From Pelagomonas calceolata (Eukaryota; Sar; Pelagophyceae; Pelagomonadales; Pelagomonadaceae), in contig CAKKNE010000003.1 in NCBI GenBank assembly GCA_918797485.1, forward strand, positions 434,001 through 498,000: a DNA stretch of 64,000 nucleotides. Reading direction: 5' to 3'. Under the pieces are notes generated by a model. The model did no database searches and was not told the origin of the DNA. It saw only the letters and a list, made by a program, of their open reading frames with translations. Below, in pieces: positions 1 to 9,220 of this stretch. The position numbers and the translations under genes were made by a program. The first letter of the stretch is position 1. Each line of letters opens with the position of its first letter.

Positions 1-933
1 GATCATCGAGTCGTCGACGCCCCGCAGCACCCGCCCGAAGCCGGCCTCGCCCCAGTACTCGCCCCACGAGTTGCGGATCTCCCAGAACTCCGTGCCTTCA
101 TGTACGCCCCAGCCGACGACTTCGACCACATGATCCGTGTCGTTCGCGCCGCGGCCGTTCGGCGGGTTCGCCTCGGCAATACCAGAAGTGTAGGTGAGTA
201 GGGGCTCCGCGTCCAGGTTGCACGTCACGGGCCCGGCGCGCACGATTTCCCGTTGAATAGCTTCGGAGGCGGCCTTGGCGCCTACTTCATTCGACCCGGG
301 CAGCTTGCCGTGCTCTGCCACCACTATGCGCGGGTACGGCGACGTCGCGCAAACGCCGCCGTTGTCGCAGGCGTGCTCATCCGACGCATCGCCGGGCACG
401 GCCCAGCACGCGTGCTCTCCATCATGAGTAGGCATGCAGTTGCGGCAGATCGTGTCGCCACGACACCCGAGGCCGTCCTCGGCCTGGTAGGGGAAGCACG
501 TCGCCGAGGGGTAGCCGCCAAAATTCTTGGCCCACGCGTAGGCGGACGTCGCCGAGCCGCCCTCGTGGCAGTTGCCGGCCTTGCCCCAGCCAGAATCTTC
601 GCCGCCGCAGTTCAGCAGAACTTGCACGGCGACTAGTAGATCGGGCCCTGGATACGCGTCGTCCTTGACGCGCGCCCGAGCAATTTTTGTTCTATCTTGC
701 AACGCGTGCGCGGTCCCAAAGGCGAAGCAGGCGCCGCAGTATTTGGGCACGTGCTGGTTCCACGACGGCGCCAGGAGACCGTGGTCGCGCCACGAGAAGC
801 TTTTGGGGAGCTTTGTCGTTTTTGCGTCCGGTGGGGTCGTCGTGGCGGCCAAATCTTCGTGGGCGCGGACGTTCGCGAGGCGCGCTTGTGCCGTCGCGAG
901 GAGTGCGAGGAGCAGCATTTGGGTGGCGCGCAT
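1..933 (-). CDS. Cathepsin Z/X-like papain-family cysteine protease (3' end outside window)
   Basis: A papain-family (C1) protease of the cathepsin Z/X type, a lysosomal or secreted carboxypeptidase group. The ATG at 933 opens a clear signal peptide (MRATQMLLLALLATAQA). A short pro-region follows, then the mature start with KSFSWRDHG. The catalytic cysteine is C69 in CGACFAF, where most relatives have CGSCW. The histidine lies in the DHVVEVVGWG segment and the asparagine in RNSWGEYWGE. The extra Cys-rich segment CRNCMPTHDGEHAC fits cathepsin Z better than cathepsin B or L. 311 residues are visible without a break and the frame runs off position 1, probably only some tens of residues short of the end. 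It shares a divergent promoter with the MYND gene to the right. Family call is by recalled motifs. Confidence 0.88.
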   Translation of the reverse strand, partial: MRATQMLLLALLATAQARLANVRAHEDLAATTTPPDAKTTKLPKSFSWRDHGLLAPSWNQHVPKYCGACFAFGTAHALQDRTKIARARVKDDAYPGPDLLVAVQVLLNCGGEDSGWGKAGNCHEGGSATSAYAWAKNFGGYPSATCFPYQAEDGLGCRGDTICRNCMPTHDGEHACWAVPGDASDEHACDNGGVCATSPYPRIVVAEHGKLPGSNEVGAKAASEAIQREIVRAGPVTCNLDAEPLLTYTSGIAEANPPNGRGANDTDHVVEVVGWGVHEGTEFWEIRNSWGEYWGEAGFGRVLRGVDDSMI

Positions 934-1074
934 GCTTCCTGGTGTATAGGTGCCTTGCAGCCTCGATTTCTGCAGCGAGCGCGGCGACGGCGTAAGCGTG
1001 GACGTATGCTTGCTTCACGTAGGCGCTGGTTGCGTCTCAGGGCCGGTCTCACTCCTTTTGTGCTAGCCACTAAA

Positions 1075-1102
1075 GCTAGCGGCCTTTAAAGACACTAGAA
1101 AG
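1075..1102. promoter_or_regulatory. Divergent-promoter palindromic motif, site 1
   Basis: GCTAGCGGC, a short spacer, then AAAGACACTAGAAAG. It lies 142 bp from the cathepsin start and 57 bp before the MYND start, and is one of 14 related sites in this window. Confidence 0.6.
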
Positions 1103-1158
1103 CTATCAATTAACTCAACCACGCGCGCGACCCTCATACCGCCCCAAACCAGACCAAA

Positions 1159-2277
1159 ATGATCCTCACAACATGCCCCGCCTGCGCCAAGCCACTGGCC
1201 CACGACGCGCCGCGTTGCGTTAGATGTAAGTTGAGGTACTGCAACAAAACTTGCCAGCACGACCACTGGCGCCGCGGCCACAAGCAAATGTGTAAGAAAA
1301 TACACCGCGGCGGCAACGCGGAACAGTATAATGCAGACAAAAAATACAAGGAGGCCGTCGCGGTCGCGGTCGAGGCGTGCGCGGCCGACACAAAGGGGCA
1401 GAAATGCTACATCTGCACGCAAGCCGTCCACTGGAAGACAAAGGAGGGCCTCGTGCGCGGGTGCGCGTGCCGCGGGACGGCGGGCTTCGCTCATGTGTCG
1501 TGCTTAGCGGAGCAGGCGAAGATTGTGGTCGCGGAGGCGGAGGAGAATAATTTGGATGGCGAGCGATGGTCTTCGAGGTGGAACCAGTGGTTTGCATGTA
1601 GCATGTGCAAGCAGAACTACCACGGCGTCGTGCGGTGTGCGCTCGGGTGGGCGTGCTGGAAGACGTACGTGGGGCGGCCGGAGGAAGACCGACTTCGGCG
1701 CTTGGCGATGGGCGTGCTTGGGACCGGTTTATCCCTTGCGAATCGCCCAGAGGAAGAATTGTCTGTGAAAGAGGCCGAGTTGGCTATGGTGCGGCGCCTT
1801 GGCGCATCAGAAGAAGAATTGCTCGCCACGCAGGGCAACCTTGCAAATACGTATGCATTTCTGGGACGGTTTGAGCAGGCCCTAGATATGAACCAAGAAT
1901 CTTACTTGGGATATTTGAAGCTCCATGGGGAGGAAAACGTATATACCCTCCGGGCGGCCAATAACCTTGCGGACGTTCTTTTATCTCTACAGCGCTTCGA
2001 AGAAGCCAGGTCATTGATGCGCAAAGCGACGCCGGTGGCGCGACGCGTTTTTGGACAGAGTCATGATGTCACGTTCACGATGAAGAAGATTCACGCTGAG
2101 GCGCTCTACCATGACCCCGGCGCGACGCATGACGATCTCCGCGAGGCCGTGACGATACTCGAGGAATTGGAACGTGCCGCGCGACGCGTCCTCGGAAGCT
2201 CGCATCCCCGCGTACGGGCGATTGAGAGGTCCCGGGCAAGATCGCGAGCCGTGCTCCGCGCCCGCGAGGACGCGTAA
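1159..2277 (+). CDS. MYND zinc finger / RING-CH / TPR protein, copy 1
   Basis: 372 residues. An N-terminal MYND finger is complete: C6, C9, C20, C23, C28, C32, H41, C45. Residues about 80-165 form a RING-CH (C4HC3) finger: CYIC, then GCACRGTAGFAHVSC, then CSMC with YH. The rest is kinesin-light-chain-like TPR repeats (LANTYAFLGRFEQAL, LADVLLSLQRFEEA) and an Arg/Ala-rich tail. RING-CH domains in the MARCH family are E3 ubiquitin ligases, so a ligase role is possible but inferred; MYND and TPR parts would bind partners. A second intact copy is at 24437-25582 and truncated copies are near 20.8, 21.1 and 43.4 kb. The two intact copies also match in the 5' leader and carry the same promoter motif, so promoter and gene appear to have been copied together. 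Confidence 0.85.
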   Translation: MILTTCPACAKPLAHDAPRCVRCKLRYCNKTCQHDHWRRGHKQMCKKIHRGGNAEQYNADKKYKEAVAVAVEACAADTKGQKCYICTQAVHWKTKEGLVRGCACRGTAGFAHVSCLAEQAKIVVAEAEENNLDGERWSSRWNQWFACSMCKQNYHGVVRCALGWACWKTYVGRPEEDRLRRLAMGVLGTGLSLANRPEEELSVKEAELAMVRRLGASEEELLATQGNLANTYAFLGRFEQALDMNQESYLGYLKLHGEENVYTLRAANNLADVLLSLQRFEEARSLMRKATPVARRVFGQSHDVTFTMKKIHAEALYHDPGATHDDLREAVTILEELERAARRVLGSSHPRVRAIERSRARSRAVLRAREDA

Positions 2278-2307
2278 AAGCAAGTAATTACCCACAAAAA
2301 AACAACA

Positions 2308-3237
2308 TCACACTTCTACCGCGGACCGGTGCACCGCCACCGCGCGCGGATCAGACGTCCTCACGCTCACCGCCGCGCAAAGCGCCCGCAGCTTCGCCCA
2401 AAGCTCCGCGACGCCGGCGCCCGTCGTGCCGCACGTCGCCACGACGTCGCACTGCGTATCATCTTCAACGAGGCGCGCGCACCGCGCGACGGCCCCCGGC
2501 CCCTTGAGTAAATCGCACTTCGACAGCGCCACGACGGTCGGCGCACTTGACAACACATCGAGCCAGCGTCTATCTTCAGTACTCACGCCGCGCGTCGCGT
2601 CGACCACGACGACGGCCGCCGCGAGCGTGGCCCGCGTCCTCGCATAATCCGCGCAAAGCGTCGTCCACTCCCTTCGCTCGCGCGCCGTCGCGACGGCGTG
2701 GGCCCCGTAGCCCGGCGCGTCCACCACATACAACAGGGGAGGCTTCGCGCCGACGCGGATCCACTCGAGGCCTGAAGTCCAGCCCGCGCGGTCGCTCGCG
2801 CTCGCCGGCGCGGCCTTCGACGCGGGCGCCGCGCCGACGAGCGCGTTGATCAGGGTCGATTTCCCCGCGTTCGCGGCGCCCACCAAAAGCACTTCGGGCA
2901 GCGCGTGCTTCAAGGGAGGCGGCGCGCCGCCGCAGCGCTGCGACCCGACGCGCGCCGCCTCGATCCCCTCGCGCCGGAAGACGCCGCGTTTTCCCGCTCG
3001 TCTCACGCCGAGGCCGGCCTTCTTGAACCGCTTCTCGTCATTTAGCTCCCGAGCCGCGTCCTCCGCCGTCTCCGGCGGCGACGCCTCTAACCTCTCTGCC
3101 CAGGCGGCGCGCTCGGCGAGCACGGACGCGTCGACGGAGTCCCGGCGTTCTCTCCGCGAGCGCGACACCGTAGTACTGCTCCTCCGCCGCACCGCTTGTA
3201 CATGCCGCAGCGATCTAGCGCAGCGGAGAGCAAGCAT
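2308..3237 (-). CDS. EngB/YihA-type GTP-binding protein, probably mitochondrial
   Basis: A TRAFAC GTPase of the EngB (YihA) group, which helps assemble large ribosomal subunits in bacteria and organelles. Visible motifs are G1 GAANAGKST, G3 DAPGYG, G4 SKCD (commonly TKxD) and a G5-like CGTTG near the C-terminus. The ATG at 3237 gives a 309-residue protein starting MLALRCARSLRHVQAVRR, an Arg-rich amphipathic leader of mitochondrial type. The reading frame is open a little further up but has no ATG there. The middle is very Ala/Arg-rich, as are its neighbours. It is head-to-head with the gene at 3623. Family assignment is strong; organelle is inferred from the leader. Confidence 0.85.
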   Translation of the reverse strand: MLALRCARSLRHVQAVRRRSSTTVSRSRRERRDSVDASVLAERAAWAERLEASPPETAEDAARELNDEKRFKKAGLGVRRAGKRGVFRREGIEAARVGSQRCGGAPPPLKHALPEVLLVGAANAGKSTLINALVGAAPASKAAPASASDRAGWTSGLEWIRVGAKPPLLYVVDAPGYGAHAVATARERREWTTLCADYARTRATLAAAVVVVDATRGVSTEDRRWLDVLSSAPTVVALSKCDLLKGPGAVARCARLVEDDTQCDVVATCGTTGAGVAELWAKLRALCAAVSVRTSDPRAVAVHRSAVEV

Positions 3238-3380
3238 GTCTACTGCATCACACAACTACGAGTTTAAACCAGCTGAGTTACCCGGGTCAGGCTCAGCGCT
3301 TAAAAAATGCACTGCGCTCGTGATATACGACGGCACAATGCTTCGTACGCCGAGCTTAGCGCTTTTAACAATGCCAGCTT

Positions 3381-3408
3381 GCTAGCGTCCTGTAGAGACA
3401 CTAGAAAG
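3381..3408. promoter_or_regulatory. Divergent-promoter palindromic motif, site 2
   Basis: GCTAGCGTC, spacer, GAGACACTAGAAAG. It lies 144 bp from the GTPase start and 215 bp from the start at 3623; nothing else recognisable is seen in the 385-bp gap. Confidence 0.6.
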
Positions 3409-3622
3409 CCGACGCAAGCCGTTTTGCCGCACGCTGTGCTGATATACACGGTCTCAGAGGGTGTGACAGTGCGAGGAGGCGTTATTAGTGCTCATCATTC
3501 GACACCCGCAGCGAAACCGACGCGACAAGCGGTCTAGCAGCCGGACCCAAAAATCCAGCAGCTAAGCCGCAGCCCGCAGCTAAGCCGTGAGCTAAGCCGC
3601 AAGATTAAAAGGACAGCAAGCC

Positions 3623-4471
3623 ATGTCAGCCGTCGAGGACCGACTACCAGCCGTGGCCGACGAGGCCGCCGCGCCGAGCAACGACGCCGCCTGCGCCGAG
3701 GCCCTAGCCGCTCTGGAAGCGGAGCTCGCCGCGCAGGACGAGCAATTCCAGCTGCTGGCGTCGACGATGAAACTGACCGCCGAGTCCCTGGACGAGCTGT
3801 ACGCCGAGGCCGAGAAGGAAGGCGACGTCGATGTCCGGCGCATCGTCGAAACTGTCGAAAGGGTCGAGAAGGACTTTACGAGGAGTGCGGACGCGGCAAA
3901 AAGGGGAGAGGCGCGCGTCGACGCGCTCGTGGACAAGGCCATCGGAAAGGTCACGCCAACAGAGGTCGAGCCGCTGCCGCTGCCGCCCGTCTCGCCGAAA
4001 ACGCCGACCCGCTCACCTATGCGGAGCGTCTCGTCTTTATCAGACGACGCCGTCGTGGCCTCGGAGCCCAATGCGGAGCCCGAGGAGGAGAGTTTTGAGC
4101 TAACTTTCCCGGCGGGGCCGCTCGGGCTAGGCGTGTCCGTGATGAGGGATAGAAAGAGTGGGAAGGCGCACGTGATTGTCGATAGTGTGCTGGAGAGCTG
4201 CCCGCACTCAAAAACTTTGGAAAAGATGGACGAGATCACGTCGATTGCAGGTGCTGCGTTACTACCTGCACAACCAGGCGACGACCCGAAGCTCCATCTC
4301 GACGCCGCGCTCGACTTGATTCGAAGAGCTCCGCGGCCGTTGGCCCTGGGCTTCCACCGTTATATCGGGAGGTACCAGCAGGCGGACCTGTCGACGCCCG
4401 CACCGCCGCGGGATTTGCCGTGCTTGCCGAGCCTGCCGCCGATCCTGTCTTCCTTCGGTGGAAGCGAGTAA
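3623..4471 (+). CDS. Coiled-coil and PDZ-like domain protein
   Basis: 282 residues. Residues 15-110 are acidic and helical with heptad-like Leu/Ala spacing (EALAALEAELAAQDEQF and a later VERVEKDF segment), likely a coiled coil. A Pro/Ser linker follows. From about residue 155 a PDZ-like fold is suggested by FPAGPLGLGVSV, which resembles the GLGF carboxylate-binding loop, then a strand with HVIVDSVL and a DEITSIAG segment. No signal peptide or membrane segment is seen. The function is not recognised; a scaffold role is the most that the domain suggests. It is convergent with BolA, and an ACGCCATCG-type sequence (CGATGGCGT on this strand) lies between the two genes near 4508. Confidence 0.7.
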   Translation: MSAVEDRLPAVADEAAAPSNDAACAEALAALEAELAAQDEQFQLLASTMKLTAESLDELYAEAEKEGDVDVRRIVETVERVEKDFTRSADAAKRGEARVDALVDKAIGKVTPTEVEPLPLPPVSPKTPTRSPMRSVSSLSDDAVVASEPNAEPEEESFELTFPAGPLGLGVSVMRDRKSGKAHVIVDSVLESCPHSKTLEKMDEITSIAGAALLPAQPGDDPKLHLDAALDLIRRAPRPLALGFHRYIGRYQQADLSTPAPPRDLPCLPSLPPILSSFGGSE

Positions 4472-4539
4472 CTGTAAACATTAACACTATCACGGGAAGG
4501 GTCGCGTCGATGGCGTGGCGAGGCGCGCCCGCACGACGC

Positions 4540-4851
4540 CTAGTCGCCCCGGGGCTTCGCCGTCTTCAGCGTGAAGCCGTGCATCTCGGCGATCTCGGCC
4601 TTGAGGACGCCCTGGACGAGCTTGTGCTGCTTGACCACGCCCAAACCAACGAAGCGCGGCGACTCAACGTAGGCCTTGTACATGGCGCCGCAGCCGCCGG
4701 AGACGTCCTCGACGGTCACATTGACGGCGTCAAGCTCATCTCGGAGCTTGGCCTCCATCGCTTCGGAGGGCGTCGAGAGCAAGCGGACGCGCGGCGGCGC
4801 CGTCCGGCGGAGGAGCGCGCCGGCATTACGGCTCACGGCTAGGCGCAGCAT
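4540..4851 (-). CDS. BolA-like protein (BolA3 type, mitochondrial)
   Basis: 103 residues. The BolA fold is recognised from residue about 30: the EAMEAKLRDELDA helix, the VTVEDVSGGCGAMYKAYVES strand pair, then KLVQGVLKAEIAEMHGFTLKT. BolA proteins work with monothiol glutaredoxins in iron-sulfur cluster delivery. The conserved Cys in the GGCGAMY turn is present. The leader MLRLAVSRNAGALLRRTAPP is Arg-rich and lacks acids, typical of mitochondrial import, so a BolA3-like role in maturing mitochondrial 4Fe-4S proteins is likely. I chose the ATG at 4851 because the longer open frame runs through the promoter motif at 4997-5020. Confidence 0.88.
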   Translation of the reverse strand: MLRLAVSRNAGALLRRTAPPRVRLLSTPSEAMEAKLRDELDAVNVTVEDVSGGCGAMYKAYVESPRFVGLGVVKQHKLVQGVLKAEIAEMHGFTLKTAKPRGD

Positions 4852-4996
4852 CGTAGCGTAGCGCTGTAGCACGTCGAGAGCAGCCCAATCAGTGCTCCCG
4901 TATCGGTGGATTGCAGCGATGGGGCGCTGGTGCAGCAGGAGTACAGCACCGGCGCGAAGTATGAGGCGCGTTTGCTGCACCACAAAAGCGAAGCTC

Positions 4997-5020
4997 GCTA
5001 GCGTCGTAGAGGCTCTAGCT
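4997..5020. promoter_or_regulatory. Divergent-promoter palindromic motif, site 3 (degenerate)
   Basis: GCTAGCGTC, spacer, GAGGCTCTAGCT. It is one of the weaker matches, 146 bp from the BolA start and 196 bp from the RBR ligase start. Confidence 0.5.
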
Positions 5021-5215
5021 CGCACCGTCGACGGCCGCCTTGTCTGGCTTATTTGCTGCTGCGCAAGGCGCACGAGTGGCCGCTGGGCCGTTTGATAGGT
5101 CTCGCAGCGACGGCGGACGGGTAGCGCGCGCGAGCCGGGCGTGCACCGCCCCGGGACCGCCGAAACGATCGTTCGCGCTGCACACTAACGAGCGCGCGCC
5201 GAAGCGCAATAAACG

Positions 5216-6757
5216 ATGGCCGAGCCCGAGGTGATAAATCTCGAGCACTCGGACGAGGAGGAGGCGCCCGCCACGACGCCGAGGACGGGCCGGGATGTCA
5301 TCGCCATCGACGACGACAGCCAGCTCGAGGACAGCCCGGGCGTCGAGATCATCGACGTCGACGCGCCGACCCCACCAAGCCCAAGAGGCCAGAAACGCAA
5401 AAAGGACGACAAGGCCGCGCCGGCGATGCGGTCCGGCGCCCGCCCCGCGGCCTCCTTGAACGACGTCGACCAGACCTTCGCTTTGAACGGCGAGCAGGCG
5501 ACGAGCGCCGTCCGATCTGTCATAGACGCGTCCGCCGACGCCGTCAATAGCTTCCGCGCGTCACGCTCATCAAAGGAGACGCTCTGGGCGCTGCTCGACG
5601 GCGCGCGGCAAGCGAAAATTGGCCCAGTGCGCCCGGAGGTCGAGGCAACTTTTGCAAATAAGCTCCCGCGCGCCCTCGTCGCGACGAGCGGCGAGCGCGT
5701 CTCTTCCTATTCCGCTTTGCTGTATGCCCGTCGAAGACTCGCAGCTCTGGAGGACAAGGCGGCCCACGACGCCTGGTGCGACAACATTGAAAGCGTAGAT
5801 GAGGGCGAGACCTGCGCCGTCTGCATGGATACGTTTCGCGAGACGGATGGCGTGCGGTGTTCGAAGGGCGATCATTTCATGTGTCGCGCGTGTTTTAGGA
5901 GGTATTGTGTCGACGTGGCCTGCGACCGAGGAAGTGGACCGTCGGCCGTGGAGTGCGTCGCGCCGAAGTGCGGCTCCGTCTATGCTACACGTTCGGTAAG
6001 AGACTGCGTGTCGGCGGCGGACGTCATGGTCATGGAAGAGCGCGAGCGCGATAAAAGTTTAAGGCAGGTCCTGGGCGGCGCCGCCGCGGTCCTAAGGTGC
6101 CCCTGCGGCACGGTCGGCGCCGTCAGTCACGAAGATGTGGGCGATGGTAGGGTGGCGTGCCCCGGCTGCCAGACGGCCTATTGTGTGCGGTGCGGCATGG
6201 CCGCCCACGAGGGGCCCTGCAAGGACGGAGAAGGCGGTGTGCTCTCGTGGCTCGCAGAAAAGAAAGGAGACGTCAAGCAGTGCCCGAAGTGCGGCGAGGC
6301 CATCGAGAAGGACGCCGGCTGTAATCACATGAAGTGCGCGTGCGGCCACGACTTCTGCTGGCTTTGTTTAGGTCCCTTTCCGAACTGCAAGTGCGGGCAT
6401 TTTGAAGAGGAGAGCCGTCGCGAGGCGGCGCGGTTGCAGCAGCAAGATAGAAGGAGGGACCGATACGGTGGAGGCTACGTCTACGATCCCTACGGGCCTT
6501 TTGGGGGCGGGCCTCCCGGCGGCGACTCGGATAGAGCATTGGCTAGAGCCATGGAGCTCGCGGAGCGCATGCAGCGGCCGCGGCGGGGCGGGCGCGGGCG
6601 CGGTGGGCGCCGGCGGCGGTCTGGCTTCGACGACGGCGACATGGCGCGGGCGATGGCCGCGTCGATGGGCCAGGCGCCGCCCCCCTCATTTCAGGGGGAC
6701 GGGCACCGGCTCGGGAGCGGCGGGCCGCCGACGCGGTCCAAGAAGAAGCGCCGATGA
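5216..6757 (+). CDS. RBR (RING1-IBR-RING2) E3 ubiquitin ligase
   Basis: 513 residues. RING1 starts near residue 199 (CAVCMDTF ... CRACFRRYC), the IBR is near 290-345 (CPCGTVG ... CPGCQTAYCVRCG), and RING2 starts near 356 (CPKCGEAIEKDAGCNHMKC ... CWLC). C369 in GCNHM is the position of the catalytic cysteine that takes the ubiquitin thioester in RBR ligases. The N-terminus has three hydrophobic-acidic stretches, VINLEHSDEEE, VIAIDDDS and VEIIDVDAP, which look like SUMO-interacting motifs. The C-terminal half is Gly/Arg-rich and carries two UIM-like helices (ALARAMELAERM and MARAMAASMG). The catalytic core resembles the Ariadne/RNF group; the SIM and UIM readings are by eye and less sure. Confidence 0.92.
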   Translation: MAEPEVINLEHSDEEEAPATTPRTGRDVIAIDDDSQLEDSPGVEIIDVDAPTPPSPRGQKRKKDDKAAPAMRSGARPAASLNDVDQTFALNGEQATSAVRSVIDASADAVNSFRASRSSKETLWALLDGARQAKIGPVRPEVEATFANKLPRALVATSGERVSSYSALLYARRRLAALEDKAAHDAWCDNIESVDEGETCAVCMDTFRETDGVRCSKGDHFMCRACFRRYCVDVACDRGSGPSAVECVAPKCGSVYATRSVRDCVSAADVMVMEERERDKSLRQVLGGAAAVLRCPCGTVGAVSHEDVGDGRVACPGCQTAYCVRCGMAAHEGPCKDGEGGVLSWLAEKKGDVKQCPKCGEAIEKDAGCNHMKCACGHDFCWLCLGPFPNCKCGHFEEESRREAARLQQQDRRRDRYGGGYVYDPYGPFGGGPPGGDSDRALARAMELAERMQRPRRGGRGRGGRRRRSGFDDGDMARAMAASMGQAPPPSFQGDGHRLGSGGPPTRSKKKRR

Positions 6758-6902
6758 GCGGCGCGGGAATCGCCACCCCCCCGCCGTCGACGTGGTCTCT
6801 CACGCTGAGGTGTAAGTGTTAGTTAATGAACCAAAATATTACACGGCGCAAGCCGTCGACGCGTGAACAAAGCAGCGTCTCGACGCCATCGACGCGGCGC
6901 CC

Positions 6903-7919
6903 TCAGACCATCTCCACCTCCCCGAGATCGACGTCGACGAAGCCGGGATCCGCACTCATCTGCTTTTCGGGCTTCGACGGCCGCCGCTCATGTGGAGGTG
7001 GCGCCCGCGACCCGCCGCAGCACCGCGCCATGATGTACGACTGGAGGCCCCCGGACACGCAGAAGACCGCGTGCATCCATCCTTGTGAGGCGAGTGGGAT
7101 AGCCTGCAGGTAGTACAGCGCAGCCACGTCGTCCCCAGGGTTCACCCAGTTGTGTATTCTGTTTATAGTGCCGACGCCGCGCGCTATCAATATAATCAGC
7201 GGGAACGCGAAGAGCCGCTGCGCCGAGGCGAGGGATCGTCGGCCCGCGTCCACCGCGGCCTTCCGCGAGTCCTCCATCGTCGACAGCTCCTCGACCTCGT
7301 CGAACAAGGCCATGGACCGTCGCACTACCACTCGTACCTTCGTAAAGGCCCAGATCTGGAACGCTATACTAGCCCAGATCCCGAGGTAAACGGTACCGAA
7401 CCGCATGACCGTGGCGGCCTGGGGCGCACCTAAAGACGTGTCGATCCAGCACCAGGGGCCCGCCGGGCCATAGACACCTAGAATAGCCGGCAGGATTGTT
7501 CCAATCAGAGAAACGCCCCAGACGAGGCCGTGGTACGGCAACCGTCGCCGAGCTAAAGCTGCCCTATCATCCTGAAAGACGAGTAGGCGTACTAAAACAT
7601 CAGCGACCACAGCAGACCACAGCATCGACGCCAGCGTGAAGAACTGGCCGCCGACGGCCTGCGCGTAGCACGCGGCCGAACCCGGTCGAGGCGCCACGAT
7701 GAGGTATTGGGCACAGAATCCTAAATCAGTAGCTAAGATCAAAATGATGACCTCCTGCACCATCTCCCAGGACTTGCGCTTGCGCCACGCCAGAGCCGAC
7801 GCGAGGGCGCACGCTGTCACGGATAAAGTGGCGAGCGCGCAGGACGTGGCCGCGATGTTTCTTACTTCACTGGCATTCAAGTTGCTGTGGCGCGCTAGGG
7901 CGTGGGCGGAGGAGACCAT
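6903..7919 (-). CDS. Seven-transmembrane cAMP-receptor-like GPCR
   Basis: 338 residues with about seven hydrophobic segments and an extracellular N-terminus bearing an N-glycosylation-type site (NAS). The second extracellular loop holds PAGPWCWIDTS, the Cys-Trp signature shared by Dictyostelium cAMP receptors and their plant and fungal relatives (GCR1, Git3 group). A long third intracellular segment runs about from RRSMALFDEVEELSTMEDS to RRSLASAQRLF, followed by helices 6 and 7 (WVNPGDDVAALYYLQA). The C-terminal tail is short, with basic and acidic stretches. The ATG at 7919 is the only sensible start. Ligand and coupling cannot be read from sequence. It is divergent from the methyltransferase gene and convergent with the RBR ligase. 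Confidence 0.82.
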   Translation of the reverse strand: MVSSAHALARHSNLNASEVRNIAATSCALATLSVTACALASALAWRKRKSWEMVQEVIILILATDLGFCAQYLIVAPRPGSAACYAQAVGGQFFTLASMLWSAVVADVLVRLLVFQDDRAALARRRLPYHGLVWGVSLIGTILPAILGVYGPAGPWCWIDTSLGAPQAATVMRFGTVYLGIWASIAFQIWAFTKVRVVVRRSMALFDEVEELSTMEDSRKAAVDAGRRSLASAQRLFAFPLIILIARGVGTINRIHNWVNPGDDVAALYYLQAIPLASQGWMHAVFCVSGGLQSYIMARCCGGSRAPPPHERRPSKPEKQMSADPGFVDVDLGEVEMV

Positions 7920-8141
7920 TGTTGCTGCTCTCTGGTTTCAGCAGCTATCGCGTCGGTGGCGCGGAGCTCAAACGTCTCCCTGGCAGCTATGTGCCAGTCT
8001 GCCCGCCCACGCTTTCTAAGGAGCTTGGGTGCGACTGCAGCGCAACAGTGGGATAACGAGCGATGCTTGGCACTTGTTGTGTGGTCTCAGTATCGCGTAC
8101 AAACGCCTACAACCAAAGCTACAAATCAAGCAATATTCCTT

Positions 8142-8166
8142 GCTAGTGTGTTACATGCCGCTAGCT
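8142..8166. promoter_or_regulatory. Divergent-promoter palindromic motif, site 4
   Basis: Read on the minus strand: AGCTAGCGGC, spacer, GTAACACACTAGC. It is 223 bp from the 7TM start and 207 bp from the methyltransferase start, near the middle of the 453-bp gap. Confidence 0.6.
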
Positions 8167-8372
8167 CACGCTTCGCTTTAGACGCTGTGTTCAGCTTACG
8201 CGTGCTTGTAGCCAACGTGGTGGTGTAAAGGCTCGATAAAATTTGCTGCCTCGGCCGCGCGCGCAATTCCTTGCAGCTCTTACAGCTCCTTACAGCCTCA
8301 CTGGTTGGGAGGCTCTCACAGCCTCTGACTGGCTCGAGGCTCTCGAGCTCTACTGATCGAAAAGCGTCCAAA

Positions 8373-9164
8373 ATGGCACGCCTCGTAGTCGCAGCCACCA
8401 CCCTGACGCTGGCGCGGGGACTCCAGCAGCCGCACGCGTTGCGCACGCTCAGCCGCCTCCGGTCCGCCGCGAAGGACGCGCTCGAGCAGCACACGGAGCG
8501 GGTCCAGACGGGCGCGGGTCCCGGCGCGCCGTCGCCGGAGCGCGCAGCCCATAACAAACGGCAGCAGGAGGTCTTTGACTCCGCGGCCGAGTTTTTCGCG
8601 TCGCCCGAGGCGTCACCTCCAGAAGTCGAGGCGACGCTCGACGCGCTCGCAAAGCGCATCTGCGAGCCGTCCAGGCCAGAAGCAGCCTTCCGCGTGCTGG
8701 ACGTGGGATCGGGCACTGGATGTCTCTCGCGGCGCTACGCGGCGGCTGCGGCCGGTGGAGCTGATGTGACGGGCGTGGACCTGTCGCCGGAGATGGTCAA
8801 GGCCGCGCGAGCGAAGGGCGGCAACCCGACTTACGTCGTGGCCGACGTCGTCGACTACGCGGCGGGGTATGAAGGCGATCTGTACGACGCCGTCGTATTC
8901 AATGCCTGCTTCGGGAACATCTTCGACCGGAGCGCGGCGCTGCGAGCAGCCGCGAAGGTACTGGCGCCGGGCGGCCGAGCTTTAATAACGCATCCTCTCG
9001 GCGCGGCGTTCGTGGACGAGCTCCACGAGCGCGACGCGAGCGTCGTGCCGGCGGGGCTCCCCCGCACGCTGCTGGACATGGAGGAGCTCGTTTCTGAAGC
9101 ACCACTGACGCCGGCGTTCGTCGAGGACGCCGTGCCCTACTTCTCCGAGTTCGTTAGGGATTAA
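8373..9164 (+). CDS. SAM-dependent methyltransferase, probably plastid-targeted
   Basis: 263 residues. A class I (type 11) methyltransferase core is clear: motif I VLDVGSGTGCLSRRYA binds SAM, then the acidic end of strand 2 in VTGVDLSPEMV, motif II-like YDAVVFNACFGN, and a motif III region VLAPGGRALITHPLG. The N-terminus MARLVVAATTLTLARGLQQP reads as a signal peptide followed by a transit-like segment, so import into the secondary plastid or entry to the ER is likely. The open frame continues upstream but its first ATG is at 8373. The substrate is not recognisable; many such algal proteins methylate small molecules. It is convergent with riboflavin kinase with only 56 bp between stop codons. 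Confidence 0.82.
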   Translation: MARLVVAATTLTLARGLQQPHALRTLSRLRSAAKDALEQHTERVQTGAGPGAPSPERAAHNKRQQEVFDSAAEFFASPEASPPEVEATLDALAKRICEPSRPEAAFRVLDVGSGTGCLSRRYAAAAAGGADVTGVDLSPEMVKAARAKGGNPTYVVADVVDYAAGYEGDLYDAVVFNACFGNIFDRSAALRAAAKVLAPGGRALITHPLGAAFVDELHERDASVVPAGLPRTLLDMEELVSEAPLTPAFVEDAVPYFSEFVRD

Positions 9165-9220
9165 AACAACCAAGTTTAGTTTGAATTTTCTCGTCGACGC
9201 CGTCGGGGCGGGAACGAAGC

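Noticed and set aside
253-949. Plus-strand open frames opposite the cathepsin gene
   Set aside because: Their composition is Arg/Ala-rich without domains, while the minus strand carries a complete catalytic protease.
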